Assembly: GCF_005484965.1 (NCBI RefSeq)
Contig: NZ_CP034036.1
Location: 1,674,001-1,738,000, forward strand
Direction of reading: 5' to 3'
Length of the DNA stretch: 64,000 nucleotides
DNA from: Brenneria nigrifluens DSM 30175 = ATCC 13028
GTDB lineage: Bacteria > Pseudomonadota > Gammaproteobacteria > Enterobacterales > Enterobacteriaceae
Shown: piece after piece, positions 42,621-51,779 of the stretch
Numbering within the stretch: the first letter of the stretch is position 1
How the letters are laid out: every line of letters starts with the position of its first letter
Position numbers and translations under genes: made by a program
Notes under the pieces: generated by a model
Told to the model about the DNA's origin: nothing
Database searches by the model: none
The model's input: only the letters and a program-made list of their open reading frames with translations

Positions 42621-43608
42621 ATCCCACCCGTTACTGGATATTGACGACCTGTCGGTCACGTTCCCCGTTTCCGGCGGCTTCGGCCTGCGAAAACGCCGTT
42701 TACAGGCGGTGAATCACGTCTCTTTGCATATCCATGCCGGGGAAACCTTTGGTCTGGTCGGCGAGTCCGGCAGCGGCAAGAGCACGCTGGGACGGGCGAT
42801 CCTGCATCTGGAAACGCCCAGCGCGGGTCGGGTGCGCTTTGACGGGCACCTGATTACCGGCGGTCTGAAAAGCGATATAGCCCGGCTGCGCCGACAAACG
42901 GCGATGATTTTTCAGGATCCGTTCTCATCGCTGAATCCGCGCCAGACCATCGGCGAGAGCATCGCCGAAGTCTTGCGGGTGCATCGAAAGGTCCCGCCGT
43001 CGGCCGTGGCCGCACGGGTAAGCGAACTGCTGACGCTGGTGGGGTTGCGGCCTGAACAGGCGGATCGGCGTCCACAGGGACTAAGCGGCGGTCAGTGCCA
43101 GCGGGCGGGGATAGCGCGCGCGCTGGCGCTGGAGCCACGGCTGATCGTCGCCGATGAATGCGTGGCGGCGCTGGATGTTTCCATTCAGGGACAGATTATC
43201 AATCTGCTGATGGATCTGCGCGAAAAAATGGGGCTGGCCGTCTTGTTTATCGCCCACGATCTGGCGATTGTGCGCCGCCTGTGCGATCGGGTGGCGGTGA
43301 TGTATCTGGGGCGGATTGTGGAGGAGGGGCCGACCGAAGCCGTCTTTACCCTGCCGCTTCACCCCTATACCGCCGCGCTGGTGGCGGCCATACCTGAGAT
43401 CGACCCCGAACGGCCGCTGCCCGTCAATCCGTTGCCGGGGGAGCCGCCGAGTCCCGTCGCGCTGCCGGCCGGCTGCGCTTTTCATCCCCGCTGCCCCTAT
43501 GCTCTACCGTCGTGCCGTCAGGGCGCGGCGCCTGAAATGCGGCATTGTGCCGACCATGCCTTCGCCTGCACGCTGAATCGGCGTGATGGCGTCTGGGTTT
43601 ATCCGTAG
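42610..43608 (+). CDS. Oligopeptide-type ABC ATPase 2 (DppF/OppF-like)
   Basis: Second ATPase subunit, 332 residues, started at the ATG at 42610 with GGAGG upstream; a long in-frame extension to 42373 lies within the preceding gene and is rejected. Walker A LVGESGSGKSTLGRAI, IFQDPFSSLNPRQTIG, LSGGQCQRAGIARAL (Cys where Gln-Arg neighbours are usually Arg or Lys), Walker B IVADECVAALD and IAHDLAIVR. Note DEC in place of the usual DEP. The C-terminal cysteine-rich tail is present. Confidence 0.92.
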   Translation: MVSKSHPLLDIDDLSVTFPVSGGFGLRKRRLQAVNHVSLHIHAGETFGLVGESGSGKSTLGRAILHLETPSAGRVRFDGHLITGGLKSDIARLRRQTAMIFQDPFSSLNPRQTIGESIAEVLRVHRKVPPSAVAARVSELLTLVGLRPEQADRRPQGLSGGQCQRAGIARALALEPRLIVADECVAALDVSIQGQIINLLMDLREKMGLAVLFIAHDLAIVRRLCDRVAVMYLGRIVEEGPTEAVFTLPLHPYTAALVAAIPEIDPERPLPVNPLPGEPPSPVALPAGCAFHPRCPYALPSCRQGAAPEMRHCADHAFACTLNRRDGVWVYP

Positions 43609-43624
43609 ACTGAGGGAAAACGAA

Positions 43625-45139
43625 ATGAAGCAAAAACATTATAATATTGCCGCTGCCGGGCTGCTGCTGGCGCTAAGCGCCGTCGGTGAAATGGCGCAGG
43701 CGGCGGGGATCCTGACCATCGGCCGCCGTGAGGACAGCACCACTTTCGATCCGATCAAGTCGGCGCAGAACGCCGATAACTGGGTATTCTCCAACGTATT
43801 CGATCCGCTGGTGCGGGTGGATAGGAGCGGGACCAAACTGGAGCCCGGACTGGCGGAAAGCTGGACGGTGTCTGACGATGGCAAGGTATACATCCTGAAA
43901 ATCCGCGATGCCAAATTCTCCGACGGTACGCCGGTCAGCGCCGGCGATGCGGCCTTCAGCCTGCTGCGTATCCGTGACAACAGCGAGTCGCTGTGGCGCG
44001 ATTCCTACAGTATTATCGAGAAAGCCGAAGCGACCGATCCGCATACGCTGACGATCACGCTGAAGTCACCTTCGGCGCCATTTCTGTCGCAACTGGCGCT
44101 GCCCAATGCGTCGGTTATTTCAGAGAAAGCGTTGATGGCGGCAGGCGAAGAGGCCTTTGCGGAAAAACCCGTGGGTTCCGGCGCCTTCAGCGTCAAGCAA
44201 TGGACGCGCGGCGAGAAAGTGGTACTGGTGAAGAACCCTCACTTCTGGCAGGCCGACAGCGTCAGTCTGGATGGCGTGGAGTGGCTGACGCTGCCGGATG
44301 ACAATACCCGGATGCTCAAAGTGCAGGCCGGCGAACTGGATGCCGCGCTGTCGGTGCCGTTTTCACGCATTGCCTCGTTGCAGAAGGATCCTAACCTGAC
44401 CGTCGAACTGGATCGCTCCACGCGGGAAGATCACCTGCTGATAAATCATGCCCGCGGCGCGCTGGCGAAAGCGGAAGTGCGTCAGGCGCTGGATTTCGCC
44501 ATTGATAAGGATGCCATCGTCAAGACGGTGACGTTCGGCTATGGCAGCGTGGCGAATTCTTATGTTCCGGTCGGCGCGCTTTATCACTATGGCGATAATC
44601 TGCGCCGCCCTTACGATCCCGAAAAGGCGAAAAAGATGCTGGCGGACGCCGGCGCCGGCGGACTCTCGCTGGACTACGTGGTGAACGCCGGTGACGAGGT
44701 CGATGAGCAGATAGCTATCCTATTGCAACAGCAATTGGCGCAGGCCGGGATAACGGTCAGGTTGCAAAAGGTCGATCCTAGCCAGAGCTGGGATATGCTG
44801 GTGGCGGGTGAATACGATATCTCCGTGATGTACTGGACCAACGATATCCTCGACCCCGATCAGAAAACCACCTTTGTGCTGGGGCATGACGCCAATAACA
44901 ACTACATGACCCACTACCGAAATGACAAAGTGAAAGCGTTGGTGGCGGCGGCCCGCGTCGAGATGGACCCGAAGAAACGCGAACAGATGTATATCGATTT
45001 GCAGAAAACGGCCAAGGCCGACGTTAACTGGATCGATCTCTATTACAGCCCCTACCGCAACGTCAGCCGGAAGAATATCAAAGGGTTTTATCAGAATCCG
45101 CTTGGGCGCTTCTTCCTGGAGGACACGGTAAAAGAGTGA
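43625..45139 (+). CDS. Oligopeptide-type ABC substrate-binding protein (DppA/OppA family)
   Basis: Periplasmic binding protein, 504 residues from the ATG at 43625, with a signal peptide (MKQKHYNIAAAGLLLALSAV, ending MAQAA). SBP family 5 features: TIGRREDSTTFDPIKSAQNA near the mature start, NVFDPLVRVDR, LEPGLAESWTVSDDGKVY, and FLSQLALPNASVIS. It is last in the operon, 16 bases after ATPase 2. Ligand unknown; in the Pseudomonas PipR locus a peptide-type importer is linked to response to plant ethanolamine derivatives, so a small amide or dipeptide-like molecule is plausible. Confidence 0.9.
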   Translation: MKQKHYNIAAAGLLLALSAVGEMAQAAGILTIGRREDSTTFDPIKSAQNADNWVFSNVFDPLVRVDRSGTKLEPGLAESWTVSDDGKVYILKIRDAKFSDGTPVSAGDAAFSLLRIRDNSESLWRDSYSIIEKAEATDPHTLTITLKSPSAPFLSQLALPNASVISEKALMAAGEEAFAEKPVGSGAFSVKQWTRGEKVVLVKNPHFWQADSVSLDGVEWLTLPDDNTRMLKVQAGELDAALSVPFSRIASLQKDPNLTVELDRSTREDHLLINHARGALAKAEVRQALDFAIDKDAIVKTVTFGYGSVANSYVPVGALYHYGDNLRRPYDPEKAKKMLADAGAGGLSLDYVVNAGDEVDEQIAILLQQQLAQAGITVRLQKVDPSQSWDMLVAGEYDISVMYWTNDILDPDQKTTFVLGHDANNNYMTHYRNDKVKALVAAARVEMDPKKREQMYIDLQKTAKADVNWIDLYYSPYRNVSRKNIKGFYQNPLGRFFLEDTVKE

Positions 45140-45199
45140 TAGATCGCCGTCTGAGGGATACCGGATAGGCGGTGAACGCTATCCGGTTTTCCCTGTATT

Positions 45200-46090
45200 T
45201 CAGGTTTTCAGACCGCTGAAACGCCGCTCGACGTCCGCCATTTCCGCTATCAGCCAGTCGCGGAATGCCTGATAGCGGCGATCGCCGTCGATAGGGCGGG
45301 CCGACAGAAGAATGTACTGACTGCCGTCCGGCTGAAATGGCGCCAGCGTCGCCAGACGGCCATCGGTTAATTCCTGTTCGACCATAAACAACGAGGCGAT
45401 GGCGACGCCCAGTCCGCTTTCGGCCGCCTGCAACGTCAGATAAAAATGTTCAAAATAGCGATGCTGCACAGCCTGATGGTCCCGCGGCAACGACGCCTGC
45501 GCCTGCCAGATTTTCCAGGCGTCGGGACGCGATGCGGTATGCAAATAGGTGCTCAGCCTTTCACTATGCTCCTGGCGTATCGAACAGACGGGGGCGGTAT
45601 ATTCCGCAATAATCCGCTGTGAAAAATAGTGCTCGTCAAAGACGAAATCATCCCGCCGCAGCGCCATATCGACCCGGCTCTGCGCCAGGTCGATATTGCC
45701 TCCGGCCGCCAGCAGATGAATATCGATGTCCGGGTGCGCCTGCTTAAAAGCCGGAAGGCGGGGAATAAGGAAGCGCATGCACAGCGTTGGCTCGCAGGAA
45801 ACCGTCAGCGGCGCATCGGGTTGCGACGAGAGTTTGTCGATGGCGGCGGAAACCAGCGCCACGGCGCGGCTGCACGCCGGGTGCAGTTCGCGTCCTTGCG
45901 CCGTCAGTCGGATGCCTCTGCCGTCGCGTTCAATCAAAGGGAAACCCAGATGAGCTTCCAGCGCTTTAATCTGTTTACTGATCGCGCCGTGGGTGAGGTG
46001 CAAATCCCGCGCGGCTTCGGTCACGCTCAGGCGTTTGCCCACCACGTCAAAGGTATGCAATAGATTGAGCGGCGGGAGTTTTTTCGTCAT
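45200..46090 (-). CDS. LysR-family transcriptional regulator (GcvA-like)
   Basis: A 296-residue LysR regulator: N-terminal winged HTH (LNLLHTFDVVGKRLSVTEAA, LTHGAISKQIKALEAHLG) and a periplasmic-binding-like effector domain from about residue 90. It is divergent from a LysE-family exporter gene with a 113-base shared gap, the standard layout for a regulator activating its neighbour. The coinducer is unknown; basic or other amino acids are usual for LysE partners. Confidence 0.88.
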   Translation of the reverse strand: MTKKLPPLNLLHTFDVVGKRLSVTEAARDLHLTHGAISKQIKALEAHLGFPLIERDGRGIRLTAQGRELHPACSRAVALVSAAIDKLSSQPDAPLTVSCEPTLCMRFLIPRLPAFKQAHPDIDIHLLAAGGNIDLAQSRVDMALRRDDFVFDEHYFSQRIIAEYTAPVCSIRQEHSERLSTYLHTASRPDAWKIWQAQASLPRDHQAVQHRYFEHFYLTLQAAESGLGVAIASLFMVEQELTDGRLATLAPFQPDGSQYILLSARPIDGDRRYQAFRDWLIAEMADVERRFSGLKT

Positions 46091-46203
46091 TGGTGAACGC
46101 TCGTCACAGGTGGATGTGAGTTATTATCGATTTTCCTGCGCGCCGTTTCCACTTATTACTTTACCTCCGCATTATGCATAACTGACTGAGGATAAAGGAC
46201 GAT

Positions 46204-46812
46204 ATGGTGGAGTTTTTAGCGGTGATGGCGATTACCTGTCTGGCGGTAATCAGTCCGGGGGCGGATTTCGCCATGGTGACGCGCAACAGTTTAACCGGCG
46301 GAAGAAGGGCGGGCATACTGACGGCGTCGGGCATTGCCGTGGGCGTACTGCTGCACGTCGCCTATACCCTGTTGGGGGTGGCGGCTATCATGAGCCAGAC
46401 GCCGCAACTCTATACGCTGATCAAATATCTTGGCGCGGCCTATCTGCTGTATCTCGGCTATAAAACGTTTACCGATACCAGACCGGGTAGGGACAACGCC
46501 GTGATAACCACTCAGACGATCGGCGGCTGGCGTTATTTCCGGCAGGGGTTTTTTACTAATGCGTTAAACCCGAAAACCACCCTGTTTGTATTAAGCACTT
46601 TTTTGCAGTTGGTCAACCCGCAAACGCCGTTGCTGTATCAACTGGGCTATGGCGCATTTATGTCGCTGGCGCATTTTGCCTGGTTCGCTTTGGTGGCCTT
46701 ATTCCTGACCACGTCCGCGCTGCGGGAAAAAATCAACCGCGGTTACGCCTGGATTAACCGCACGGTCGGCAGCGGATTAATGATCCTGGCGGGTATGATG
46801 ATCCTGCGCTGA
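46204..46812 (+). CDS. LysE/RhtB-family amino acid exporter
   Basis: Inner-membrane exporter, 202 residues with six hydrophobic segments. Family motifs are AVISPGADFAMVTRNSLTGGRRAG at the N-terminus, LGAAYLLYLGYKTF in the middle, and FFTNALNPKTTLFVLSTF. AAAGGAC lies before the ATG. It is probably controlled by the divergent LysR gene. Substrate not predictable beyond an amino acid or derivative. Confidence 0.9.
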   Translation: MVEFLAVMAITCLAVISPGADFAMVTRNSLTGGRRAGILTASGIAVGVLLHVAYTLLGVAAIMSQTPQLYTLIKYLGAAYLLYLGYKTFTDTRPGRDNAVITTQTIGGWRYFRQGFFTNALNPKTTLFVLSTFLQLVNPQTPLLYQLGYGAFMSLAHFAWFALVALFLTTSALREKINRGYAWINRTVGSGLMILAGMMILR

Positions 46813-46850
46813 GCGGTATTATGCGCCTCAGGTGTTTTTATCATGAGTAA

Positions 46851-47369
46851 ATGAATGTTATGGAAAACTATCTGGTTATCATCCGCCATACCCCTTTGTG
46901 GGGGTGGATTGTGCTGGCCTATCTGCTTTATGCCGGGATGAAAGCCCGGCGACCGAGGCAACAGTCTCTGAGCCGCCTGCTGGCGCTGCCGCTGGTTTTT
47001 CTGTGCTGGGGCGTCGCCGCGATTTTCCATACTTTGGCGATGGTTGAGGCCGCGGCCGGCGGCTTTTTGCTGGCGCTGATAATCGGCTTGGGCCTGGGAT
47101 GGCGGTTGGGGAAAAACGCCGGCGTTTACCGGGAGGAGATCCGCCGCTTCGAGCGCGCCGGGTCGTCTGTGCCGCTGGCGTTAATGCTGTTGACCTTTGG
47201 TCTGCGGTTCTACTTTTCCCTGCAACTGGCAAGGTTCCCTGAGCTGGCCAACAGCGTCCTGTTCTGTGCCCAGTCCGGCGCCGCCGGGGGAATAACGGCG
47301 GGGATCTTCAGCGGCATCGGCATTCGTCTGCTAAACCAGATGCGCAACGTGCAGGTTCGCCACTGTTAA
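46851..47369 (+). CDS. DUF6622-like membrane protein of unknown function
   Basis: A 172-residue polytopic membrane protein: about five hydrophobic segments (LWGWIVLAYLLYAGMKARR first, LALPLVFLCWGVAAIFHTL next) with a short basic loop between them. It resembles a family of uncharacterised enterobacterial membrane proteins (DUF6622 from memory). ATG codons at 46851 and 46860 are both possible; neither has a strong ribosome-binding site. It follows the LysE gene by 38 bases and may be co-transcribed with it. Confidence 0.7.
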   Translation: MNVMENYLVIIRHTPLWGWIVLAYLLYAGMKARRPRQQSLSRLLALPLVFLCWGVAAIFHTLAMVEAAAGGFLLALIIGLGLGWRLGKNAGVYREEIRRFERAGSSVPLALMLLTFGLRFYFSLQLARFPELANSVLFCAQSGAAGGITAGIFSGIGIRLLNQMRNVQVRHC

Positions 47370-47506
47370 AGGAGAGAGCCAGCGGGCTTGTTAAACTTTG
47401 TCACAAAGCTTTTTCCTTTGCCTGAGTGCGCGGCGAACGGCGGTAAATTATAATTCGCCGGTCTCTCTCTTTTCATTTAACAGGATACTGTTTAAGCAGT
47501 TGAATA

Positions 47507-48463
47507 ATGAATAAAAAATTCAAGCTCTCTTGGTTTGGTATGCTGTTGTTGTCAACCAATATGCTGGTTATCCCGCCGGTCATGGCGCAATCTCCCGCCA
47601 GAGCGGCGGTTGCCGCGCATCAGGAAATCGCCTCCGGCAGCGCCATGGTGGTGGATTTACGCGATAACCGCGTACTCTATTCCAGTAATCCGGACGTGGT
47701 GGTTCCCATCGCCTCGGTGACCAAACTGATGACTGCGCTGGTGGTGCTGGACGCCAATCAGCCGTTGGACGAGGTGCTCGCCGTTGACATCAGCCAGACG
47801 GAGGAAATGAAAGGGGTGTATTCGCGCGTGCGTCTGAACAGCGAAATCAGCCGGCGCGATATGCTGCTGCTGGCGCTGATGTCGTCGGAAAACCGCGCCG
47901 CCGCCAGCCTGGCCCACCACTATCCCGGCGGTTATCGCGCCTTTATCGCCGCCATGAACGCCAAGGCGCGCGCGTTGGGTATGAAGCATACGCGCTATGT
48001 GGAGCCGACCGGGTTGTCCATTCATAACGTTTCCACCGCGCGCGACCTTACCCGGTTGCTTATCGCCAGCAAACAGTACCCTTTGCTCAGCCAGCTCAGC
48101 ACCACCCATGAGAAAATGGTGACGTTTTCCCATCCGGCGTACACCCTGCCGTTTCGTAATACCAACCACCTGGTGTATAAGCCGGACTGGAATATTCAGC
48201 TGACCAAAACGGGGTTCACTAATCAGGCCGGACACTGCCTGGTGATGCGTACCCTGATTAATCAGCGCCCGGTGGCGCTGGTGGTGCTGGACGCGTTTGG
48301 CAAATACACCCATTTCGCCGACGCCAGCCGGCTGCGCAAATGGATGGAAACCGGTAAGGTCAGCGCGGTTCCCGCCGCCGCATTAAGCTACAAAAAACAA
48401 AAGGCGCTGGCTTCGCGGCAGCCCCAGGCCATGGCAAGCGCCGATAGCGCGGGGATAGAGTAG
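47507..48463 (+). CDS. pbpG: D-alanyl-D-alanine endopeptidase (PBP7)
   Basis: Periplasmic penicillin-binding endopeptidase that cuts peptide cross-links in murein, 318 residues. A signal peptide ends in VMAQ near residue 28. Active-site motifs are SVTK (PIASVTKLMTA, nucleophile Ser), SSEN (LMSSENRAAASL) and KTG (QLTKTGFTN), with the family block YSRVRLNSEISRRDMLLLAL. It matches E. coli PbpG along its length. A GC-rich hairpin (48463-48479) at its stop may end transcription before the convergent GST gene. Confidence 0.95.
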   Translation: MNKKFKLSWFGMLLLSTNMLVIPPVMAQSPARAAVAAHQEIASGSAMVVDLRDNRVLYSSNPDVVVPIASVTKLMTALVVLDANQPLDEVLAVDISQTEEMKGVYSRVRLNSEISRRDMLLLALMSSENRAAASLAHHYPGGYRAFIAAMNAKARALGMKHTRYVEPTGLSIHNVSTARDLTRLLIASKQYPLLSQLSTTHEKMVTFSHPAYTLPFRNTNHLVYKPDWNIQLTKTGFTNQAGHCLVMRTLINQRPVALVVLDAFGKYTHFADASRLRKWMETGKVSAVPAAALSYKKQKALASRQPQAMASADSAGIE

Positions 48464-48516
48464 CCGCCGGAGCGGCGGCGGTGAGATTTGCAGACCCTGA
48501 CTCAGGGCCTTATTCG

Positions 48517-49203
48517 TCAGCCACCGGCCCGTAAATCCTCGATAATCTCCCCGGCGCGGGCGACATCCTCTTCATGCTCCGGTTCACGCCAGGTTTCCGC
48601 CAGCGCGTCTTCCAGCCAGCGCCGCATGGCCGGCTGGGCGAGCATATGCCGGCAGTAGGCCGCGGCTTGCGGCGCCACCGGCAACTGGTAGGTGCGAATT
48701 CGAAACACCACCGGGGCAAAAAAGGCGTCCGCGGCGGAAAAATCCTTCCCCGCCAGAAACGGGCCGCCGAAGCGGGTTAAGCCCTCCAGCCACAGCTCGT
48801 TAAGCCGTTTTAAATCGTTGCTCAACGCCGGGGGGATATCTTTTATTTTGACTTTTACGCCGCAGCTCATGGCGCAGCTGCTGCGCAGGGCGTTAAAGCC
48901 GGAATGCATTTCCGCCGCGGCGCAGCGCGCCCAGGCCCGGGCTTTGGCATCGGCGGGCCACACTTCCTTATGCCGCTCGGCAAGGTATTCGGTTATCGCC
49001 AGGGAGTCCCAGACGGTGGTGTCGCCGTCAATCAGGCAGGGCACTTTCGCCGAAGGGGAAAAGGCTTTAAAGGCGGGATTCGCCCCGGCGGAGACGAACG
49101 TCACCAGCTTCTCGGTAAAAGGAATGGACAGCGCCTGTAGCAATACCCAGGGGCGAAGCGACCAGGAAGAGTAGTTTTTATTGGCGATATACAGCTGATA
49201 CAT
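48517..49203 (-). CDS. Glutathione S-transferase family protein
   Basis: A 228-residue GST: thioredoxin-like N-terminal domain (YIANKNYSSWSLRPWVLLQA with the SSW active-site serine region, then KVPCLIDGDTTVWDSLAITEYLAE for the glutathione site) and an all-helical C-terminal domain (FSAADAFFAPVVFRI). The substrate is unknown; bacterial members detoxify electrophiles or reduce disulfides. It is downstream of, and parallel to, the DeoR gene, but 121 bases away, so probably has its own promoter. Confidence 0.88.
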   Translation of the reverse strand: MYQLYIANKNYSSWSLRPWVLLQALSIPFTEKLVTFVSAGANPAFKAFSPSAKVPCLIDGDTTVWDSLAITEYLAERHKEVWPADAKARAWARCAAAEMHSGFNALRSSCAMSCGVKVKIKDIPPALSNDLKRLNELWLEGLTRFGGPFLAGKDFSAADAFFAPVVFRIRTYQLPVAPQAAAYCRHMLAQPAMRRWLEDALAETWREPEHEEDVARAGEIIEDLRAGG

Positions 49204-49324
49204 ATCTTATGCTCCTTGTTATCAGAACATTAGCATTAGCACGAAATACGCCGGAAATCATCTTGGCGGCGTTTAATTCAATGACGATATCGATGCGCCG
49301 GGCACAACGTCGCCCCCGGCGCCA

Positions 49325-50095
49325 TCAGGCGATAATGGTCCGCCGGCATTGCGACTGAAGCGACGATAAATCCGCTTTATCGGCCGCCGCCGCGTCGGTG
49401 ATAATGACGTCGATCTCGGCCAGGGTGGCGTAGATAACCCGGCTGGTGACGCCGATCTTGCCGTGATCGGCCAGAATAATCCGCGTTTTGGCATGTCGCA
49501 CCATCGCGCCGGCCACGGCCGCCTCATGATGCGCGAAGCTGCTGGCGCCCGACTGGCTGGCGATCCCCACCGGGGACAACAGCGCGACGTCGGCACGATA
49601 ACGCTGAAGTTCGCTAATGGTTAAATCCCCGCTGGTCGCCTGCACCGACGGCCCCATATGCCCCCCCAGCAAAATCACCTCATGATGCAGTGTGGTTTCC
49701 GTCGCCGTAAGCTTAAGCGCCACGTTCAGGCTGTTGGTGATCACCGTCATTCCCGGCATCGACAGCAGCTCGTCGGCCAGCAGCGAGGTGGTGCTGCCCG
49801 CATCGATAAACAGCGTCTGTCCGGCCTTTAGCTGCTGCACCGCGGCGCGGGCGATGGCCTGTTTCTCTTTTTCACGTACCGTATTGCGCACGGATAACGG
49901 CGCCTCCGGCTCCAGCGTCGTCGCCACAATGCCGCCGTGAACGCGGCGTAATGCGCCTATCGCTTCCAGCTTCAGAATATCCCGCCGCACGGTCTCTCTC
50001 GATACGCCGAGATGCTGGATGATTTTCTCCGTGCTAACCCGGTTTAAGGTGGACAAAAGGGCACGGATACGATGTAAGCGCGTTTCTTCTAGCAT
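49325..50095 (-). CDS. DeoR-family transcriptional regulator
   Basis: A 256-residue regulator. The N-terminal DeoR HTH is RVSTEKIIQHLGVSRETVRRDI with the following KLEAIGALRRVHGG hinge; the C-terminal DeoRC domain has the sugar-phosphate-isomerase-like loop FIDAGSTTSLLADEL. It is the last gene of the importer operon that begins at 53914, 37 bases after the fused permease, so it probably regulates that operon and the divergent aminotransferase-like gene. The effector is likely a phosphorylated or phosphonate intermediate (inference). Confidence 0.87.
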   Translation of the reverse strand: MLEETRLHRIRALLSTLNRVSTEKIIQHLGVSRETVRRDILKLEAIGALRRVHGGIVATTLEPEAPLSVRNTVREKEKQAIARAAVQQLKAGQTLFIDAGSTTSLLADELLSMPGMTVITNSLNVALKLTATETTLHHEVILLGGHMGPSVQATSGDLTISELQRYRADVALLSPVGIASQSGASSFAHHEAAVAGAMVRHAKTRIILADHGKIGVTSRVIYATLAEIDVIITDAAAADKADLSSLQSQCRRTIIA

Positions 50096-50132
50096 GAATA
50101 TAGGTTCTCAGGATTAACGGATCGGACGGCGG

Positions 50133-51779
50133 CTACTCCCGCTTTCCCGTCAGGGTATGGAGTAACAGCGCCATTATAGCCACAATCCCCATGATGCATG
50201 TAGAAAAGGCCGCGGCCTGCGAAGTGAAACCTGCCTCATCCAGCCGCATAACGGTAACCGCGCCCAGCGGCAGGGAGGGCGTGACCAGAAAGATAACCGC
50301 CGATAGCGTCACCATCGAACGCATGAATAGGAACATCGCGACGGAAATCAGCGTGATGCGCATGGCGGGAAGGTAAACGTCACGTAAGATCCTGGCGATG
50401 CCGCCCCCCAGCACCGTGGTGGCATCCTCCATGGCGCTGGGTACGTTGCGCATTCCCAGCATCATCGTGGTATAGCCCTGGGTGTGATAATGGTAGTAAT
50501 TGCATAACGCCAGCAGAATGGCCGAACCGTATAGCATCCCCCACGGGAGCGTGGCGCTATTGAAGGTAAACACATAGGACAGACCGAGCACCAAACCGGG
50601 AACCCCCACCGGTAATGCGCTAAGTAAGGCGGCGACGGTTGCCCCTTTGCCCGGACTGCGGCGAATGCCGAAGGTTAACAGGAACAGCAGCGTAGTGCCG
50701 ATAATGGCTGCCAGCGCCGAGATCCAGATCGACGTCCATAAAGGGGCGTAACCGCCGGCAAGATCGATATCATAGTGTCTGAGCGTTAAGTCCAGCCGGT
50801 AAGGCCAAAGCCTGATCATGCTGGCGATAATCACGGTAACGATCACCGTGACGATAGTGAGCGCAATGGTCATGGTCGCCAGATAAAAGGGAATATCCCG
50901 CGCGGGCAGCGCCTGCGGCACATGGCGCATTGCCGAATGGGTGCCGATCATACTCTGGCGGCGGGAGGCGGCCCGTTCGATCCAAATCGACGCCGCGGCG
51001 GGCAGCAAGAGTAAAATGCCTACCACCGCGCCCATGCCAAACTTCATCTGTCCGCTGACCTGGCTATAAATTTCGGTCGCCAATACGGAAAAGTCGCCGC
51101 CAATCACAATGGCATTGCCGAAATCGGTAATGGTAATGGTGAACACCACAAAAGCGGCGCTCAATAGCCCGTAACGTACGCCGGGCAAGGTAATATCGAG
51201 GAACTGCCGCCAGTCGGCGGCGCCCAGCACGTTGGCGGCTTCGTATTGACGGGCATCGCTGTGGCGCAACGTTGCGCGGATAATTAAAATCGCTTGCGGC
51301 AGGGCATAGAGCACGTTGGCGATCAATAATCCCCAAAAGCCGTAAATATCCAGGCGCACCCCGAGCATATTGCCGACGATGCCGTTGCGGCCCAGCAGAA
51401 AAATCAATCCCAGGCCCAGGACCAGCGAGGGGGCCAGCACCGGCAACGATGTCGCAAAGGAGATAAAGCGCTTGGCCGGCATGGCGGTAAACTCCAGGCC
51501 ATAGGCGACGATAAAACCTAGCAGGAGCGTCAATAGGGTGGTGACCACGCCTAATATCAGGCTGTTCAGCGTGGCCCGCCAAATACCGGGGGAGTCAAGG
51601 AGCGCCAGATAATTCGACAGACCGAACGCGCCGGTCCGATCGTCAAGCAGGCTGTGCCAGACGATGCTCAGCATCGGTACGCCGAAAAAGGCGATCAGCG
51701 CCGCCAACGGCAGCCAAAGGCAGAGACGCGATAGCCAGCGGTCGGCGGCGGTTTGCGGGGGGAGAAGGGATAGACTCAT
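50133..51779 (-). CDS. Fused two-module ABC permease, 2-aminoethylphosphonate type
   Basis: A 548-residue protein holding two complete BPD permease modules (about 12 membrane segments), each with an EAA loop (YEAANVLGAADWRQFLDITLPG and MEDATTVLGGGIARILRDVYLP). This fused layout is found in ferric-iron, polyamine-like and 2-aminoethylphosphonate (PhnU2-type) importers; I favour the last from the whole operon. Its ATG at 51779 overlaps the ATPase gene by four bases. A longer frame upstream lies inside the ATPase gene. Confidence 0.82.
   Translation of the reverse strand: MSLSLLPPQTAADRWLSRLCLWLPLAALIAFFGVPMLSIVWHSLLDDRTGAFGLSNYLALLDSPGIWRATLNSLILGVVTTLLTLLLGFIVAYGLEFTAMPAKRFISFATSLPVLAPSLVLGLGLIFLLGRNGIVGNMLGVRLDIYGFWGLLIANVLYALPQAILIIRATLRHSDARQYEAANVLGAADWRQFLDITLPGVRYGLLSAAFVVFTITITDFGNAIVIGGDFSVLATEIYSQVSGQMKFGMGAVVGILLLLPAAASIWIERAASRRQSMIGTHSAMRHVPQALPARDIPFYLATMTIALTIVTVIVTVIIASMIRLWPYRLDLTLRHYDIDLAGGYAPLWTSIWISALAAIIGTTLLFLLTFGIRRSPGKGATVAALLSALPVGVPGLVLGLSYVFTFNSATLPWGMLYGSAILLALCNYYHYHTQGYTTMMLGMRNVPSAMEDATTVLGGGIARILRDVYLPAMRITLISVAMFLFMRSMVTLSAVIFLVTPSLPLGAVTVMRLDEAGFTSQAAAFSTCIMGIVAIMALLLHTLTGKRE

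Noticed and set aside
47411..47506. Candidate small RNA before pbpG
   Set aside because: There is no terminator-like hairpin with a T run and no recognised promoter pair; the sequence looks like a normal leader.
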